Positions 54,641 through 62,676 of a DNA stretch of 64,000 nucleotides are shown here, piece by piece. The first letter of the stretch is position 1. Each line of letters opens with the position of its first letter. A model generated the notes under the pieces. That model saw only the letters and a list, made by a program, of their open reading frames with translations, made no database searches and had not been told where the DNA came from. The position numbers and the translations under genes were made by a program. The stretch is from RGIG3178 sp964533965 (GTDB lineage Bacteria > Bacillota > Clostridia > Christensenellales > QAND01): positions 1 through 64,000 of the forward strand of contig CAZHNN010000003.1 in the NCBI GenBank assembly GCA_964533965.1, written 5' to 3'.

Positions 54641-55006
54641 TTACGCAGTCGGTATCCGCTTTTGATACAGCTGCTTTCCATCTCTGATGAGTTGCTCTTC
54701 CCACATTGATTCCAGAAGTTTCAAATCTTCGCTGTAGTCGGTTTTCGAAGCGTCTTCGTCATAGGAGAGCGTCTCCAGCACTTCCATTGTGAAGGCGTCT
54801 TCGCCATATTCGTTCCATTGCTTTTGCAATTCCCGATTCGGATGCATGTTGCTCCCGAGCCGCACCAGGATGCCGGCCTGAACCGTGCGCAGATCCTGCG
54901 TCGGCTGAAGGAACACCTTGTTGTTCTTATTGCAACGCACGATGAACAGTCCCATATCGGGCCTTGTCATCTTGTATTGCCGTTTGAGTTCTCTTCGCCT
55001 GTCCAT
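54641..55006 (-). CDS. GIY-YIG nuclease-like protein
   Basis: 121 residues. Resembles the small GIY-YIG family of Firmicutes beginning MDRRRELKRQYK, then GLFIVRCNKNNKVFLQ (the GIY and YIG positions are GLF and FLQ, so the motif is degenerate) and LQKQWNEYGEDAFTMEVLE. Nuclease activity is doubtful. It overlaps the DUF2087 gene by 40 bases. Confidence 0.75.
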   Translation of the reverse strand: MDRRRELKRQYKMTRPDMGLFIVRCNKNNKVFLQPTQDLRTVQAGILVRLGSNMHPNRELQKQWNEYGEDAFTMEVLETLSYDEDASKTDYSEDLKLLESMWEEQLIRDGKQLYQKRIPTA

Positions 55007-55302
55007 TGTTGTTCCCCCTGTTCTTCCGGTTTTTCAACCACCCAGTACTGTGCGCCATTCGTCGTGCGGGCCATGAATTTATAGTCGATGAGCGACCTTC
55101 TGAGAATGAAATAATCCCCGAAAGTATGCCATTGAACGATGATACTGTTGACTTCCTTTTCGGTGTACGTTTTGCCTTTTTCGAACTTGCCACAAAGATA
55201 TTCCAGCACCGGTATCCTCGTCCTGTTGTGGGCGGGCCATTGCTTGATTCTGCCGTTCTCATCCAGAAATGCCGCGATGCTCGTATTATGTTTTGTTTCC
55301 AA
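54967..55302 (-). CDS. DUF2087-domain protein
   Basis: 111 residues, start TTG at 55302 with AGGGAAG upstream. Matches DUF2087: FLDENGRIKQWPAHNRTRIPVLEYL, then KTYTEKEVNSII, and LRRSLIDYKFMARTTNGAQYWV. The domain is often fused to a helix-turn-helix in other genomes; here it is alone. It heads a probable operon with the GIY-YIG gene and possibly the membrane proteins, under a consensus promoter. Confidence 0.8.
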   Translation of the reverse strand: METKHNTSIAAFLDENGRIKQWPAHNRTRIPVLEYLCGKFEKGKTYTEKEVNSIIVQWHTFGDYFILRRSLIDYKFMARTTNGAQYWVVEKPEEQGEQQWTGEENSNGNTR

Positions 55303-55337
55303 TCTTTTCGCTTCCCTTCGTCCGTCCGATATAACTA

Positions 55338-55393
55338 ATTTACTAATTTAGTAAATCCTTTGGCATTATAAGCAATATGCACAGCCTTGTCAA
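55338..55393 (-). promoter_or_regulatory. Consensus promoter with downstream operator-like dyad
   Basis: On the minus strand, TTGACA (55393-55388) and TATAAT (55370-55365), 17-base spacing, both perfect. Just downstream is the dyad ATTTACT-AATTT-AGTAAAT (55338-55356), placed where a repressor would block elongation or open-complex formation. Such a strong promoter implies tight repression. Confidence 0.8.
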
Positions 55394-55521
55394 CCCGTTT
55401 GCTGGATCCATCTTAATCCGGGTTGTCGATTATTATATGGTGCCGCAATTACGGCTCATATTTCTTTCGTCGTTGGGTACAATCGGTATGCTGAACAGTA
55501 CATTCCCTAAGAAGGAAGCGC

Positions 55522-56154
55522 ATGGAAAAGTTTACGAGGATTCCCAGCCATATAGGCATCATCCCTGATGGAAACAGGCGGTGGGCGGTTCAAAACGGCT
55601 TCGAGAAGAAGGATGGTTACGCCTACGGCATTTCGCCGGGCTTTGCACTCTACGAATTGATGCTCGAATATGGCATTCGGGAAGCTACCTTCTACGGGTT
55701 CACCAAGGACAACAACAAGCGCGCGATGGACCAGCGAGAGGCCTTCACCAAAGCCTGTGTGGACGCGGTGGAGCAGCTTAGCGGCAGGGATGCGAACCTT
55801 TTGGTGATCGGCAACACTGACTCCACAGCGTTTCCCGAAGAGCTGCTGCCGTATGCCAACCACCGCGTTAACTTCGGGCGCGGGCTGATCAACCTGAACT
55901 TTTTGGTCAACTACGATTGGGAATGGGATTTGCATCACCTGTATCTGGACAACAATCTGGCATCGGTTTCTATCCCACGGGTCGACTTGATCATCCGCTG
56001 GGGTGGGCGAAGAAGGCTGAGCGGCTTTTTGCCCGTTCAATCGGTATATGCGGATTTCTACATCATTGAAGAGTATTGGCCGGATTTTAAAAAAGAGCAT
56101 TTTATGGAAGCAATGCAGTGGTATCAGGATTGTGATGTGACACTGGGGGGATGA
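55522..56154 (+). CDS. Divergent undecaprenyl-diphosphate-synthase-family protein
   Basis: 210 residues, about 35 shorter than normal UppS. The catalytic start is PSHIGIIPDGNRRWA (Asp present), and the late part IIRWGGRRRLSGFLPVQSVYADFYI matches the IRTSGE-RLSNF region, with RWGGR in place of RTSGE. It should be a cis-prenyltransferase, but shortened and altered, perhaps with a different chain length. AAGAAGG precedes the ATG. Confidence 0.75.
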   Translation: MEKFTRIPSHIGIIPDGNRRWAVQNGFEKKDGYAYGISPGFALYELMLEYGIREATFYGFTKDNNKRAMDQREAFTKACVDAVEQLSGRDANLLVIGNTDSTAFPEELLPYANHRVNFGRGLINLNFLVNYDWEWDLHHLYLDNNLASVSIPRVDLIIRWGGRRRLSGFLPVQSVYADFYIIEEYWPDFKKEHFMEAMQWYQDCDVTLGG

Positions 56155-56157
56155 TTC

Positions 56158-56244
56158 GACGGAAAACGTTTTTTCCGTCGAGAAGAATTCGTGTATCGGG
56201 CTAAGGATTACAATCCGACGTGCATGTCGTCGGATTTGTTTGTT
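56158..56244. terminator. Two hairpins after the prenyltransferase gene
   Basis: CGACGGAAAA/TTTTCCGTCG (56158-56181) and AATCCGACG/CGTCGGATT (56212-56236) followed by TGTTTG. The second looks like the working terminator and closely resembles the hairpin at 2665-2693. Confidence 0.6.
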
Positions 56245-56351
56245 TACGGGGATACATCGGATTTTTCGATTCAAACCATCTGAAAAATTGGTTTTACAGC
56301 ACAATTCCCCCGTTGTATGATGTCTTATAAGAACAATGTGAGGTAAACGCT

Positions 56352-57020
56352 ATGACGAGCATGCAAGTTAAGGAGCTGGCTTTTCGTTTGGGCGCAGATG
56401 TGTGCGGCATCGCCGATGTTGAGCGCTTCCCCAATGCGCCAAAGGGGTTCCACCCCGTGGATATACTACCCGAAACAAAGTCTGTGATCGTTTTCGGCAA
56501 ACAGTTCCCAAAAGGCGTATTTCGTTCCAAGACGAATACGACATATATGCTGACAAGAGAGCATCTGCTGCGCGCGGTCGACGGCATTGCGGTCCAGCTG
56601 GTATCGGAACTGGAACAGGAAGGCTTTTACGCCGTGCCGATCCCATCCGCAGAGCCATACGAATATTGGGACGCGGTAAACCGGGAAGGCCGCGGCATCC
56701 TTTCGCTCAAACATGCGGCAGCGTTAGCAGGACTTGGGAGTATTGGCAAAAGCACGCTTTTGATCAATAGAACTTACGGAAACAGGCTTTGGCTGGGGGC
56801 GGTATTGACCGATGCCGAGTTGGACGCGGACGAAATTGGCAAAAGCCTTTGCCCCGACGGCTGCCGGATCTGTTTGGACACATGCCCGCAGCAGGCGCTG
56901 GATGGCGTCACGATCGTACAGAAAAAATGCCGTGAAATCTGTTTTGCCTCCAGTGAGGGCGGCGGGGGATATTACGCATGCAACCTATGCAGGTCGCAAT
57001 GCCCTTTTTGTCAGGTTTAA
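56352..57020 (+). CDS. QueG-like iron-sulfur protein
   Basis: 222 residues. N-terminal LGADVCGIADVERF and PETKSVIVFGK, and central LKHAAALAGLGSIGKSTLLIN, match the epoxyqueuosine reductase family. Cys clusters CPDGCRICLDTCP and CNLCRSQCPFC bind 4Fe-4S. It is shorter than true QueG (about 350-380 residues) and is probably a related reductase of unknown substrate. GAGG precedes the ATG. Confidence 0.75.
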   Translation: MTSMQVKELAFRLGADVCGIADVERFPNAPKGFHPVDILPETKSVIVFGKQFPKGVFRSKTNTTYMLTREHLLRAVDGIAVQLVSELEQEGFYAVPIPSAEPYEYWDAVNREGRGILSLKHAAALAGLGSIGKSTLLINRTYGNRLWLGAVLTDAELDADEIGKSLCPDGCRICLDTCPQQALDGVTIVQKKCREICFASSEGGGGYYACNLCRSQCPFCQV

Positions 57021-57079
57021 GGATTATCTGAACCCGCCCACCACCCAATTAATGTATTTACGGGGGACTAAAGTCCCCC
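57021..57079. repeat. Palindromic intergenic repeat, partial copy
   Basis: GGATTATCTGAACCCGCCCACC (57021-57042) begins the copy, then GGGGGACTAAAGTCCCCC (57062-57079). It starts at the stop codon of the QueG-like gene. Confidence 0.7.
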
Positions 57080-57159
57080 TTGAACCCCCCTGAGACGGAA
57101 TGTGCGATGTACGTTTGGCAGATTAAAGTGATTCTTAGCGTAACGTTTTCCATGCGGCA

Positions 57160-57292
57160 GGAATTGATCGAACCCCACCCGCCGCCCAAATAGGCAAGTG
57201 CTCCTAAACCAAAAAGACATGTAGACATTCTCCCAAATCGGGGCTTGCGACAAAGCCCCTTTCTTTTTGTCCGGGTGGGATTCGATCCACCC
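57160..57292. repeat. Palindromic intergenic repeat, two-armed copy
   Basis: GATCGAACCCCACCCGCCGCCC (about 57166-57187), a GGGGCTT...AAGCCCC hairpin (57240-57259) and GGGTGGGATTCGATCCACCC (57273-57292). The arms have diverged more than in the 47565 copy. Together with 57021-57079 it fills most of the 360 bases before the next gene. Confidence 0.65.
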
Positions 57293-57380
57293 TTGGGGGA
57301 ATACTTCAAACGCGAAAATTCATCTGTGCATTTGCTTCATTTTTGCTATGATGAATACAAAGAGCAAACGAGGTGGAAAC

Positions 57381-57662
57381 ATGCCAAAGACATATGAATT
57401 CGATGCAGAGATCAAAAAAGTGGAAGGGATCGACGGCGCGTATGTGGAGATCCCCTTTGACGTAAAAGCCAAGTTCGGCAAAGGGCGCGTGCCGGTGCAT
57501 GCAACGTTTGACGGCGCGCCGTACGACGGTAGCCTCGTCAGGATGGGTACGCCCTGCTATATCCTTGGCATTCAAAAGGCGATCCGCGCGCAGATCAACA
57601 AGCAGCCGGGTGATACCGTACATGTGACGTTGATCGAGCGCGAAGGCAAAAAAGATGCCTAA
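57381..57662 (+). CDS. DUF1905-domain protein
   Basis: 93 residues from the ATG at 57381 (GAGGTGG upstream). A small beta barrel of the DUF1905 family: YEFDAEIKKV, YVEIPFDVKAKFGKGRVPVHATFDG, YILGIQKAIRAQI. Function unknown. It overlaps the GNAT gene region, with which it is probably co-expressed. Confidence 0.85.
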   Translation: MPKTYEFDAEIKKVEGIDGAYVEIPFDVKAKFGKGRVPVHATFDGAPYDGSLVRMGTPCYILGIQKAIRAQINKQPGDTVHVTLIEREGKKDA

Positions 57663-57672
57663 GGGGCAGATC

Positions 57673-58251
57673 ATGCAACAGGAACTCTCCTTCAGACCGG
57701 TCACAGCCGAAAACTGGGGCGATATGGAAGCGCTTTTTGAGAAAAAGGGCGGCCCGCACTACTGTTGGTGCATGTCCTGGCGCCTTGCGGACAAGGATTT
57801 TCAAAGTCTCCCGCCGGAAGGCTACAAGGCCGCGATGAAGAACCTCGTGTTTTCGGATACGCCTGTCGGCATTTTGGCATATCAAAGCGAAAAGCCTGTC
57901 GGCTGGTGCTCCATAGCGCCCCGCAGCACATACAAACGGCTTCCGAAGCTGCCCGAAGCGGCAGCGCAGGACCAACGCGGTGTTTGGACGATCGCTTGCT
58001 TCTTTCTTGAACGCCCCCTTCGCGGATTGCACCTGACCCCTGCATTGCTGCAGGCGGCCATCAGCTACGCCGGATCACAGGGTGCAAAAACAATCGAAGC
58101 GCACCCGATACACCTGCAGGCAAAAGAGGGTGAAAATAAGGCTTCCCTTTCCTACCGCAGCATGGGGTTTGCATCCACGTTTGAAAAAGCCGGATTCGCC
58201 GATCTCGGGCCAATAGGGACCCGGCGTCGGCTGATGCGGCTTGATGTGTGA
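57673..58251 (+). CDS. GNAT-family N-acetyltransferase
   Basis: 192 residues from the ATG at 57673, with AAGGGG seven bases before. The fold is visible as FRPVTAENW, then GILAYQSEKPVGWCSIAPR, and the late SYRSMGFASTFEKAGF segment. The CoA loop is atypical (ACFFLERPLRGLHLTPALLQAA). It resembles small GNATs next to metal- or DUF-proteins; the substrate is unknown. Confidence 0.78.
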   Translation: MQQELSFRPVTAENWGDMEALFEKKGGPHYCWCMSWRLADKDFQSLPPEGYKAAMKNLVFSDTPVGILAYQSEKPVGWCSIAPRSTYKRLPKLPEAAAQDQRGVWTIACFFLERPLRGLHLTPALLQAAISYAGSQGAKTIEAHPIHLQAKEGENKASLSYRSMGFASTFEKAGFADLGPIGTRRRLMRLDV

Positions 58252-58260
58252 GGGCGGACA

Positions 58261-58866
58261 ATGGCGAACGTGATAACTCTTCCGCTGCGGCACACGAACT
58301 GTTACCTTCTTCAGACACGCTTTGGATACATCCTGATCGACACCGGATGGCCGGATTCGATGCCGGATCTGATGCGTCTTCTAGGCCAGCATGACATAAA
58401 GAACTGCGATATACGCTATCTGGTCGTAACGCACTTCCATCCCGACCACGCGGGGCTGGTGCAGCCGATCCGGGAATGGGGCACGGAGCTTTTGCTTCAT
58501 ACGGTACAGGCTCAGTTCGTGCAGCAATTTAACGAGTTCTTCCAAAAACATCCTGACAAGCATTATAAGCCGATACGGGACGGCTACACGGTCGTCTCAA
58601 GCGAGCAGAGCCGCGCGCTCTTTGAACGCATGGGTTTTTTCGGCGAAATACTCCCCACGCCCGGGCACAGCGATGACAGCGTGACGCTGATTGCGGACGA
58701 TTTTGCGTTTTTGGGCGACTTGCCGGATCTTCCGATGCTTGAAGCGTATAACGACAAGATCATGGAACTTAGCTGGGATCGCATTCTGAATTTTGGCGTT
58801 CGGAAGGCATTCCCTTCGCACGGTATGCCGTATGAACCGGTAAGATCCATATCTTTGGTCGAATGA
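58261..58866 (+). CDS. Metallo-beta-lactamase-fold hydrolase
   Basis: 201 residues. Metal ligands: THFHPDHAG (HxHxDH), His in PTPGHSDDS, Asp in FLGDLPDL and His in PSHG. A binuclear zinc or iron hydrolase of unknown substrate. It follows the GNAT gene after 9 bases and has its own site in GAGGGCGG. Confidence 0.85.
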   Translation: MANVITLPLRHTNCYLLQTRFGYILIDTGWPDSMPDLMRLLGQHDIKNCDIRYLVVTHFHPDHAGLVQPIREWGTELLLHTVQAQFVQQFNEFFQKHPDKHYKPIRDGYTVVSSEQSRALFERMGFFGEILPTPGHSDDSVTLIADDFAFLGDLPDLPMLEAYNDKIMELSWDRILNFGVRKAFPSHGMPYEPVRSISLVE

Positions 58867-58940
58867 ATCCATACTCGCCCGCCACCATTGATCTTGGGGT
58901 GGGGCGAATCTCTTTAACCGGGTGGTTGGTTGGATTGATC
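58865..58940. repeat. Palindromic intergenic repeat, diverged copy
   Basis: GAATCCATACTCGCCCGCCACC (58865-58886), then GGGGTGGGGCGAATC and GGTGGTTGGTTGGATTGATC. Inverted arms of the family, diverged. It begins inside the stop region of the hydrolase gene. Confidence 0.65.
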
Positions 58941-59013
58941 TTCCTCTGCTGCGGATAAAATTCCAAAACTTGCACATAGTAAGTTCACCGCTGGACTGGA
59001 ATCGTCCATCGGC

Positions 59014-59063
59014 GAGAACCGGATTCTTGGAAACAAGCGCTCCCAGGCCAGGAACCGGTTCTC
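59014..59063. other. Long inverted repeat in the 58.9-59.1 kb gap
   Basis: GAGAACCGG (59014-59022) pairs with CCGGTTCTC (59055-59063), with further pairing of TTCTTGG and CCAGGCCAGGAA inside. A T-rich tract follows. It could be a terminator-like or small RNA structure; nothing else is recognisable here. Confidence 0.4.
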
Positions 59064-59162
59064 TTACTTTTTGTCCGCATTTTATCCGCTGTTCCCAGTC
59101 CGTACTGTCAACGTATACATCCCCCACATAGTATGGAATGCCACAAAAAAGGGGGGAAGATA

Positions 59163-59723
59163 ATGGATAACAGGGACAACCGCAGGCATCGTTCCGGCTC
59201 GTCGATGCAATTACATGACAGGATGCGCCAGCTTTGGATGGAACATGTGTTTTGGACGCGTATGTTCATCATCAGCACCGCGGCGAACCTCGCCGATCTG
59301 GACTTGGTGACAAAGCGGCTTCTGCGCAATCCTTCGGACTTTGCCGATACATTAAGGCGCTTTTACGGGCAGTCGAAAGCCAATGCATTCAGGCGCCTTT
59401 TTGAGCAGCATTTGACGATAGCGGCAGCGCTGGTCAATGCGGCGAAAGCGGGCAACAGCGCGGAAGCGGACAAACAGCGCAGGCTGTGGTACCAGAATGC
59501 GGAGGAGATCGCAAACTTTTTGGCCAGCATCAACCCGAACTGGCGGGCCGGCGTTTGGCGCAACATGCTCTTTGAACACCTTCGCCTGACAGAGGAAGAG
59601 GCAACAAGAAGGTTACAGGGTCACTACGCCGCTGACATCGCGATTTTCGACTCGATCATGAACCAGGCGAATATGATGGCGGATATGATGTCACAGGGGA
59701 TTCAAAAGCAGTTTGGAGGGTGA
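59163..59723 (+). CDS. Conserved Firmicutes protein of unknown function
   Basis: 186 residues from the ATG at 59163, preceded by GGGGGGAAG. All-helical; motifs LWMEHVFWTRMFIISTAANLADL, FYGQSKANAFRRLFEQHL, WYQNAEEIANFLASINP and HLRLTEEEATRRLQGHYAADI. Relatives are common in spore formers and are sometimes mislabelled acetylglutamate kinase; no kinase motif is present. Soluble. Confidence 0.75.
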   Translation: MDNRDNRRHRSGSSMQLHDRMRQLWMEHVFWTRMFIISTAANLADLDLVTKRLLRNPSDFADTLRRFYGQSKANAFRRLFEQHLTIAAALVNAAKAGNSAEADKQRRLWYQNAEEIANFLASINPNWRAGVWRNMLFEHLRLTEEEATRRLQGHYAADIAIFDSIMNQANMMADMMSQGIQKQFGG

Positions 59724-59806
59724 TTTGCACCTGCCAATCATAACTGGGACTGTGCCCAAGCACCTTTAGTACATATGTTTATAGATGAAATTCCAAAATG
59801 GTATAA

Positions 59807-59889
59807 GGGGGACAATGTCCTCCTTATTCATTATCGGAGGGGCGAGAAATAATTCGCTGCGGCGGGGATTATCTAAACCAGCCCACCGG
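59807..59889. repeat. Palindromic intergenic repeat remnant
   Basis: GGGGGACAATGTCCTCC (59807-59823), and GGATTATCTAAACCAGCCCACC (59866-59887). These are fragments of the repeat family. The remaining part of the 312-base gap between genes is AT-rich, with a likely promoter (TATAAT-like TATAATT near 59983) for the 60036 gene. Confidence 0.55.
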
Positions 59890-60035
59890 AGGTGAAAGGA
59901 AGAAAGAACACCCATTGATCTGAAAAGGTATATAATTGGTCATTTATCTACGGAAATACCAATAAGCACATCAAATATATGCTATAATTTAACACATCAC
60001 CATGGACTCAATTAATGAACTAAAGAGGGATCGCT

Positions 60036-60395
60036 ATGGAAAAAAGAACGAACATTCAATTTACATGCAATTTTAACGTTTGGCCGTCGGTGGAAAGATG
60101 GGCTTTGGAAAACAAGTTTAATTTGAAGGAAAACAACGGTGCAGAGCGGCTCTATCAAAAGGGCACGGGTCTCATGGTCGCGCCCAGCATGCTTACAATC
60201 AAACAGGAAAATCAGACCGTGACCATGGAAGCTTGGCTGAAGATTGACTTCTTAACACGCTTGATGTCGCTGTTCATCTTACCTGCGGAGATCGGAATTC
60301 AATCCGGCGGAGCAAAAGCTATCGTCCCCAGGAATACGTATCGCAAGCAGCTGAATCTCTTTCTTGAACGCTTGGGGCTGCCGTTGATTTCGTAG
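60036..60395 (+). CDS. Hypothetical protein
   Basis: 119 residues, ribosome site AGAGGGA. A beta-rich soluble start (NIQFTCNFNVWPSVERWALENKFNLKE) followed by one hydrophobic stretch, FLTRLMSLFILPAEIGI. No family is recognised. It lies alone between a repeat remnant and the AT-rich gene. Confidence 0.6.
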   Translation: MEKRTNIQFTCNFNVWPSVERWALENKFNLKENNGAERLYQKGTGLMVAPSMLTIKQENQTVTMEAWLKIDFLTRLMSLFILPAEIGIQSGGAKAIVPRNTYRKQLNLFLERLGLPLIS

Positions 60396-60550
60396 TTGAC
60401 TGGGCGGAGTTTATCAATCCGCTAGTGGACTAATAAAGGGAATTAAGAGAAATTCTATTCCCTTTTTTCTTTATGATGGATGGGAACTCTTAAAAATTTG
60501 TTTACTATACTCATGGTTTCTAGATAAAGAGCAATCTGGAAGGAGTAAAC

Positions 60551-61078
60551 ATGCTTGATTCTCAAAATAGAGCATTTTATCTAAATGATATACTCACTAT
60601 TATGGAAGAGTATGTTTATACTCTTATTGATTTTAATAAAAATATAAGTATTTCACGTAGAATAGAGTGCAACAATTATCCAAAAACTGCCTTAATAAAT
60701 GCACGAGCATTATATTATTTTTTCTATGCTACTAACGAACATATTAAGAAAGATGATATTAATAGCTTTATAGACTATGGTTACAGACCGCTTGAATTAT
60801 TTTCAAATAATGAAGAAGCAATTAAACGCATAAGTAAAGGAATAGTTCACCTAACGAGAATCAGCAATTGGAATTATCCATGGGGACGTGATGTAGGACT
60901 GAAACTTGAAGCACAATTATTTCCAGAAATTCAAGGATTTCTTAATCATATCCTTGCCGATGATGTATTACTAGAATATATTAAAATTTATCAATTTAAT
61001 CAATTATTTAATTATGATAAAAGAACTGAGAAAATCTTGTCCACTATACCAAAATACCTAATTATTAAAATTGATTAA
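60551..61078 (+). CDS. AT-rich hypothetical protein, probably imported
   Basis: 175 residues, AAGGAG seven bases before the ATG. Helical and charged; LINARALYYFFYATNEHIKKDDI and KRISKGIVHLTRISNW resemble small families in which NARAL... and KxxAHLT occur, possibly HEPN-like. The codons are strongly A/T-biased (ATA, AAT, TTA), unlike all neighbours. This points to recent transfer. There are no mobile-element genes nearby. Function unknown. Confidence 0.65.
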   Translation: MLDSQNRAFYLNDILTIMEEYVYTLIDFNKNISISRRIECNNYPKTALINARALYYFFYATNEHIKKDDINSFIDYGYRPLELFSNNEEAIKRISKGIVHLTRISNWNYPWGRDVGLKLEAQLFPEIQGFLNHILADDVLLEYIKIYQFNQLFNYDKRTEKILSTIPKYLIIKID

Positions 61079-61136
61079 TGCAATCGAAAAGCCAGAGAAA
61101 TCATCTCAAACTCCAAGCAGACATTCTAGAGAGGAA

Positions 61137-61156
61137 AAGCGCCCGTACGGGCGCTT
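61137..61156. terminator. Bidirectional terminator
   Basis: AAGCGCCCGTACGGGCGCTT is a perfect palindrome between two convergent genes. T-rich flanks are short. Confidence 0.65.
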
Positions 61157-61174
61157 CTCCCTTTTAGCCGCTAT

Positions 61175-61960
61175 CTATTTCATTGGGTAGATATCGTCGT
61201 AGGATACCAGTTCCACGCCGTTGTCCTTGATCCACTGCTTGATCTTTTCGGACGTATACATCACATGGTCCTTCACGCGGATAATGGTATAGCTTGAATA
61301 TTTGAGCACCTCGTCGTCCACAAAACCGCAGTGCCCGCCGATTCGCACAAACGGTTCGTTCTTATGCGCTTCCAATTGGACGAGTGCGTTTGCTTCGGGG
61401 TCCGCTTTTAATTGCTCGAGTATGCCAAACGGCTTGATATTCAGGCTCGGGAGCGGTTTGATCTTCAGTTCCAGCGATACATCGCGCGAGAACGGCAGGC
61501 TGTATTTCTTGCCGACATCCCTGACGGCCCTAATGTAGTTCTGGCTCCACTCCCCGATCGAGTGGGTATGGATGTACCTCGGCTTTTTGCCTGCAAGCTC
61601 GATGAACTTTTCGACCTGGGCCGTAGCTTCCGTTACCACTTCGTCATACGGATACGGGTCGGTCTCGTTCGCTTTTGCGTCCTTGAACCGAACGGTGGAA
61701 AGGACGAACTCGCCCGTAACCGGATCGATCAGGTTTGGGATCAGTTTGGGATCGGCACATGGTTTGCCGGAGACAATGTTGATATCGACCCCAAGGCATA
61801 CATGGTTGATTTCCTTGAACCGTTCGAGCGCATACACTGCCGAAGGCATATTGGCAAACAACCCGGTACAGGTGATGATGCCGTTTTTCATTCCGTCAAA
61901 CGTTCCGTCGGTTATCCCTTTTGTAAATCCATAATCATCCGATTGTACGAGCAGTTTCAT
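61175..61960 (-). CDS. YdjC/ChbG-like carbohydrate deacetylase family protein
   Basis: 261 residues. The N-terminus LVQSDDYGFTKGITDGTFDGMKNGI and the segment YIHTHSIGEWSQNY match the family, which removes acetyl groups from chito-oligosaccharides. The usual GLHL metal His is Asp here (GVDINIVSGKP), whereas the SDDYG and HTH residues remain, and a late GGHCGF is kept. Activity or substrate may therefore differ. AAGGAG precedes the ATG at 61960. Confidence 0.8.
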   Translation of the reverse strand: MKLLVQSDDYGFTKGITDGTFDGMKNGIITCTGLFANMPSAVYALERFKEINHVCLGVDINIVSGKPCADPKLIPNLIDPVTGEFVLSTVRFKDAKANETDPYPYDEVVTEATAQVEKFIELAGKKPRYIHTHSIGEWSQNYIRAVRDVGKKYSLPFSRDVSLELKIKPLPSLNIKPFGILEQLKADPEANALVQLEAHKNEPFVRIGGHCGFVDDEVLKYSSYTIIRVKDHVMYTSEKIKQWIKDNGVELVSYDDIYPMK

Positions 61961-62147
61961 TTTGATTTCTCCTTATTTGTGGTCGTGTAAGCAGACATGA
62001 AAGCATGTTTGACATGCTATAAACTCTCATACAATCCATATAATAACAATTCGGATCACAAGAGTAAAGTGCAAGTCATTCCGGTACCCGGCACCGGATT
62101 CCCCTTTGGTTGCGTCTTTATGGAAGCGCCGCTAAGACAGGTGCAAA

Positions 62148-62470
62148 AATAAAACAAAAGCCCCGATCGGCCGACCGGAGCTTTTATCCTGCGCCCGAAT
62201 CGGGCGCGATGCCTCTCATTCCCATATGCGGCAACGCAAGCGCTGCCAAAGCGATTAACCTTCCTTCACTCTACAGATTCCCGCTGTCTGACCTTACGGG
62301 CTATGCCGCTCCACCCGGCTCCCGCGTGGTCTCTGCGCCTTACGCAGGCGCCGCCCTGATTCCCGGGACTATGCAATGACCTACGACTTGCGAACGGTTG
62401 TCACCTGCCATTCCATCCCTCCTTCGCTTTCAAATCGCGCAGCCCGCGCGAAACGATTGGAAAATTAGGA
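62148..62470 (-). ncRNA. Candidate structured non-coding RNA
   Basis: Between the ydjC and 62677 genes lie about 320 bases with several perfect stems on the minus strand: GCGCC/GGCGC (about 62334-62350), GGCAGCGC/GCGTTGCC (62228-62247), GCGCCCGA/TCGGGCGC (62191-62207), and a terminator GCTCC.../...GGGGC with a T-rich tail (62148-62185). GGGAAT occurs three times in single-stranded positions. No RNA class is recognised; size, structure and context resemble abundant Clostridia RNAs such as raiA, which is only a guess. A 5' end near 62470 is approximate. Confidence 0.5.
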
Positions 62471-62676
62471 GTCCGAAAACAGCCGGCGGGTGCTTCTACC
62501 CATCCCGCTTACAACAGGAATATGACGCAACAGCGCCTTCCATGACGAAAAATGACAAATGCATGAAAAGATTGAAGAGGCGAATTCAGCCGGATTTCGA
62601 TAGGGCTGAAACAAAATGGCAGAGTATGGTATACTGATGGCAGCAAAGCAATCAAAAGCTACAGAGGGGGATTCCC

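Noticed and set aside
57267..57380. N-terminal extension of the DUF1905 gene
   Set aside because: It contains part of a repeat and lacks a start signal. The ATG at 57381 has a good ribosome site and fits the family start.
62110..62379. Plus-strand frame across the RNA candidate
   Set aside because: It is composed of the stems of the structured region, lacks a ribosome site, and has no coding character.
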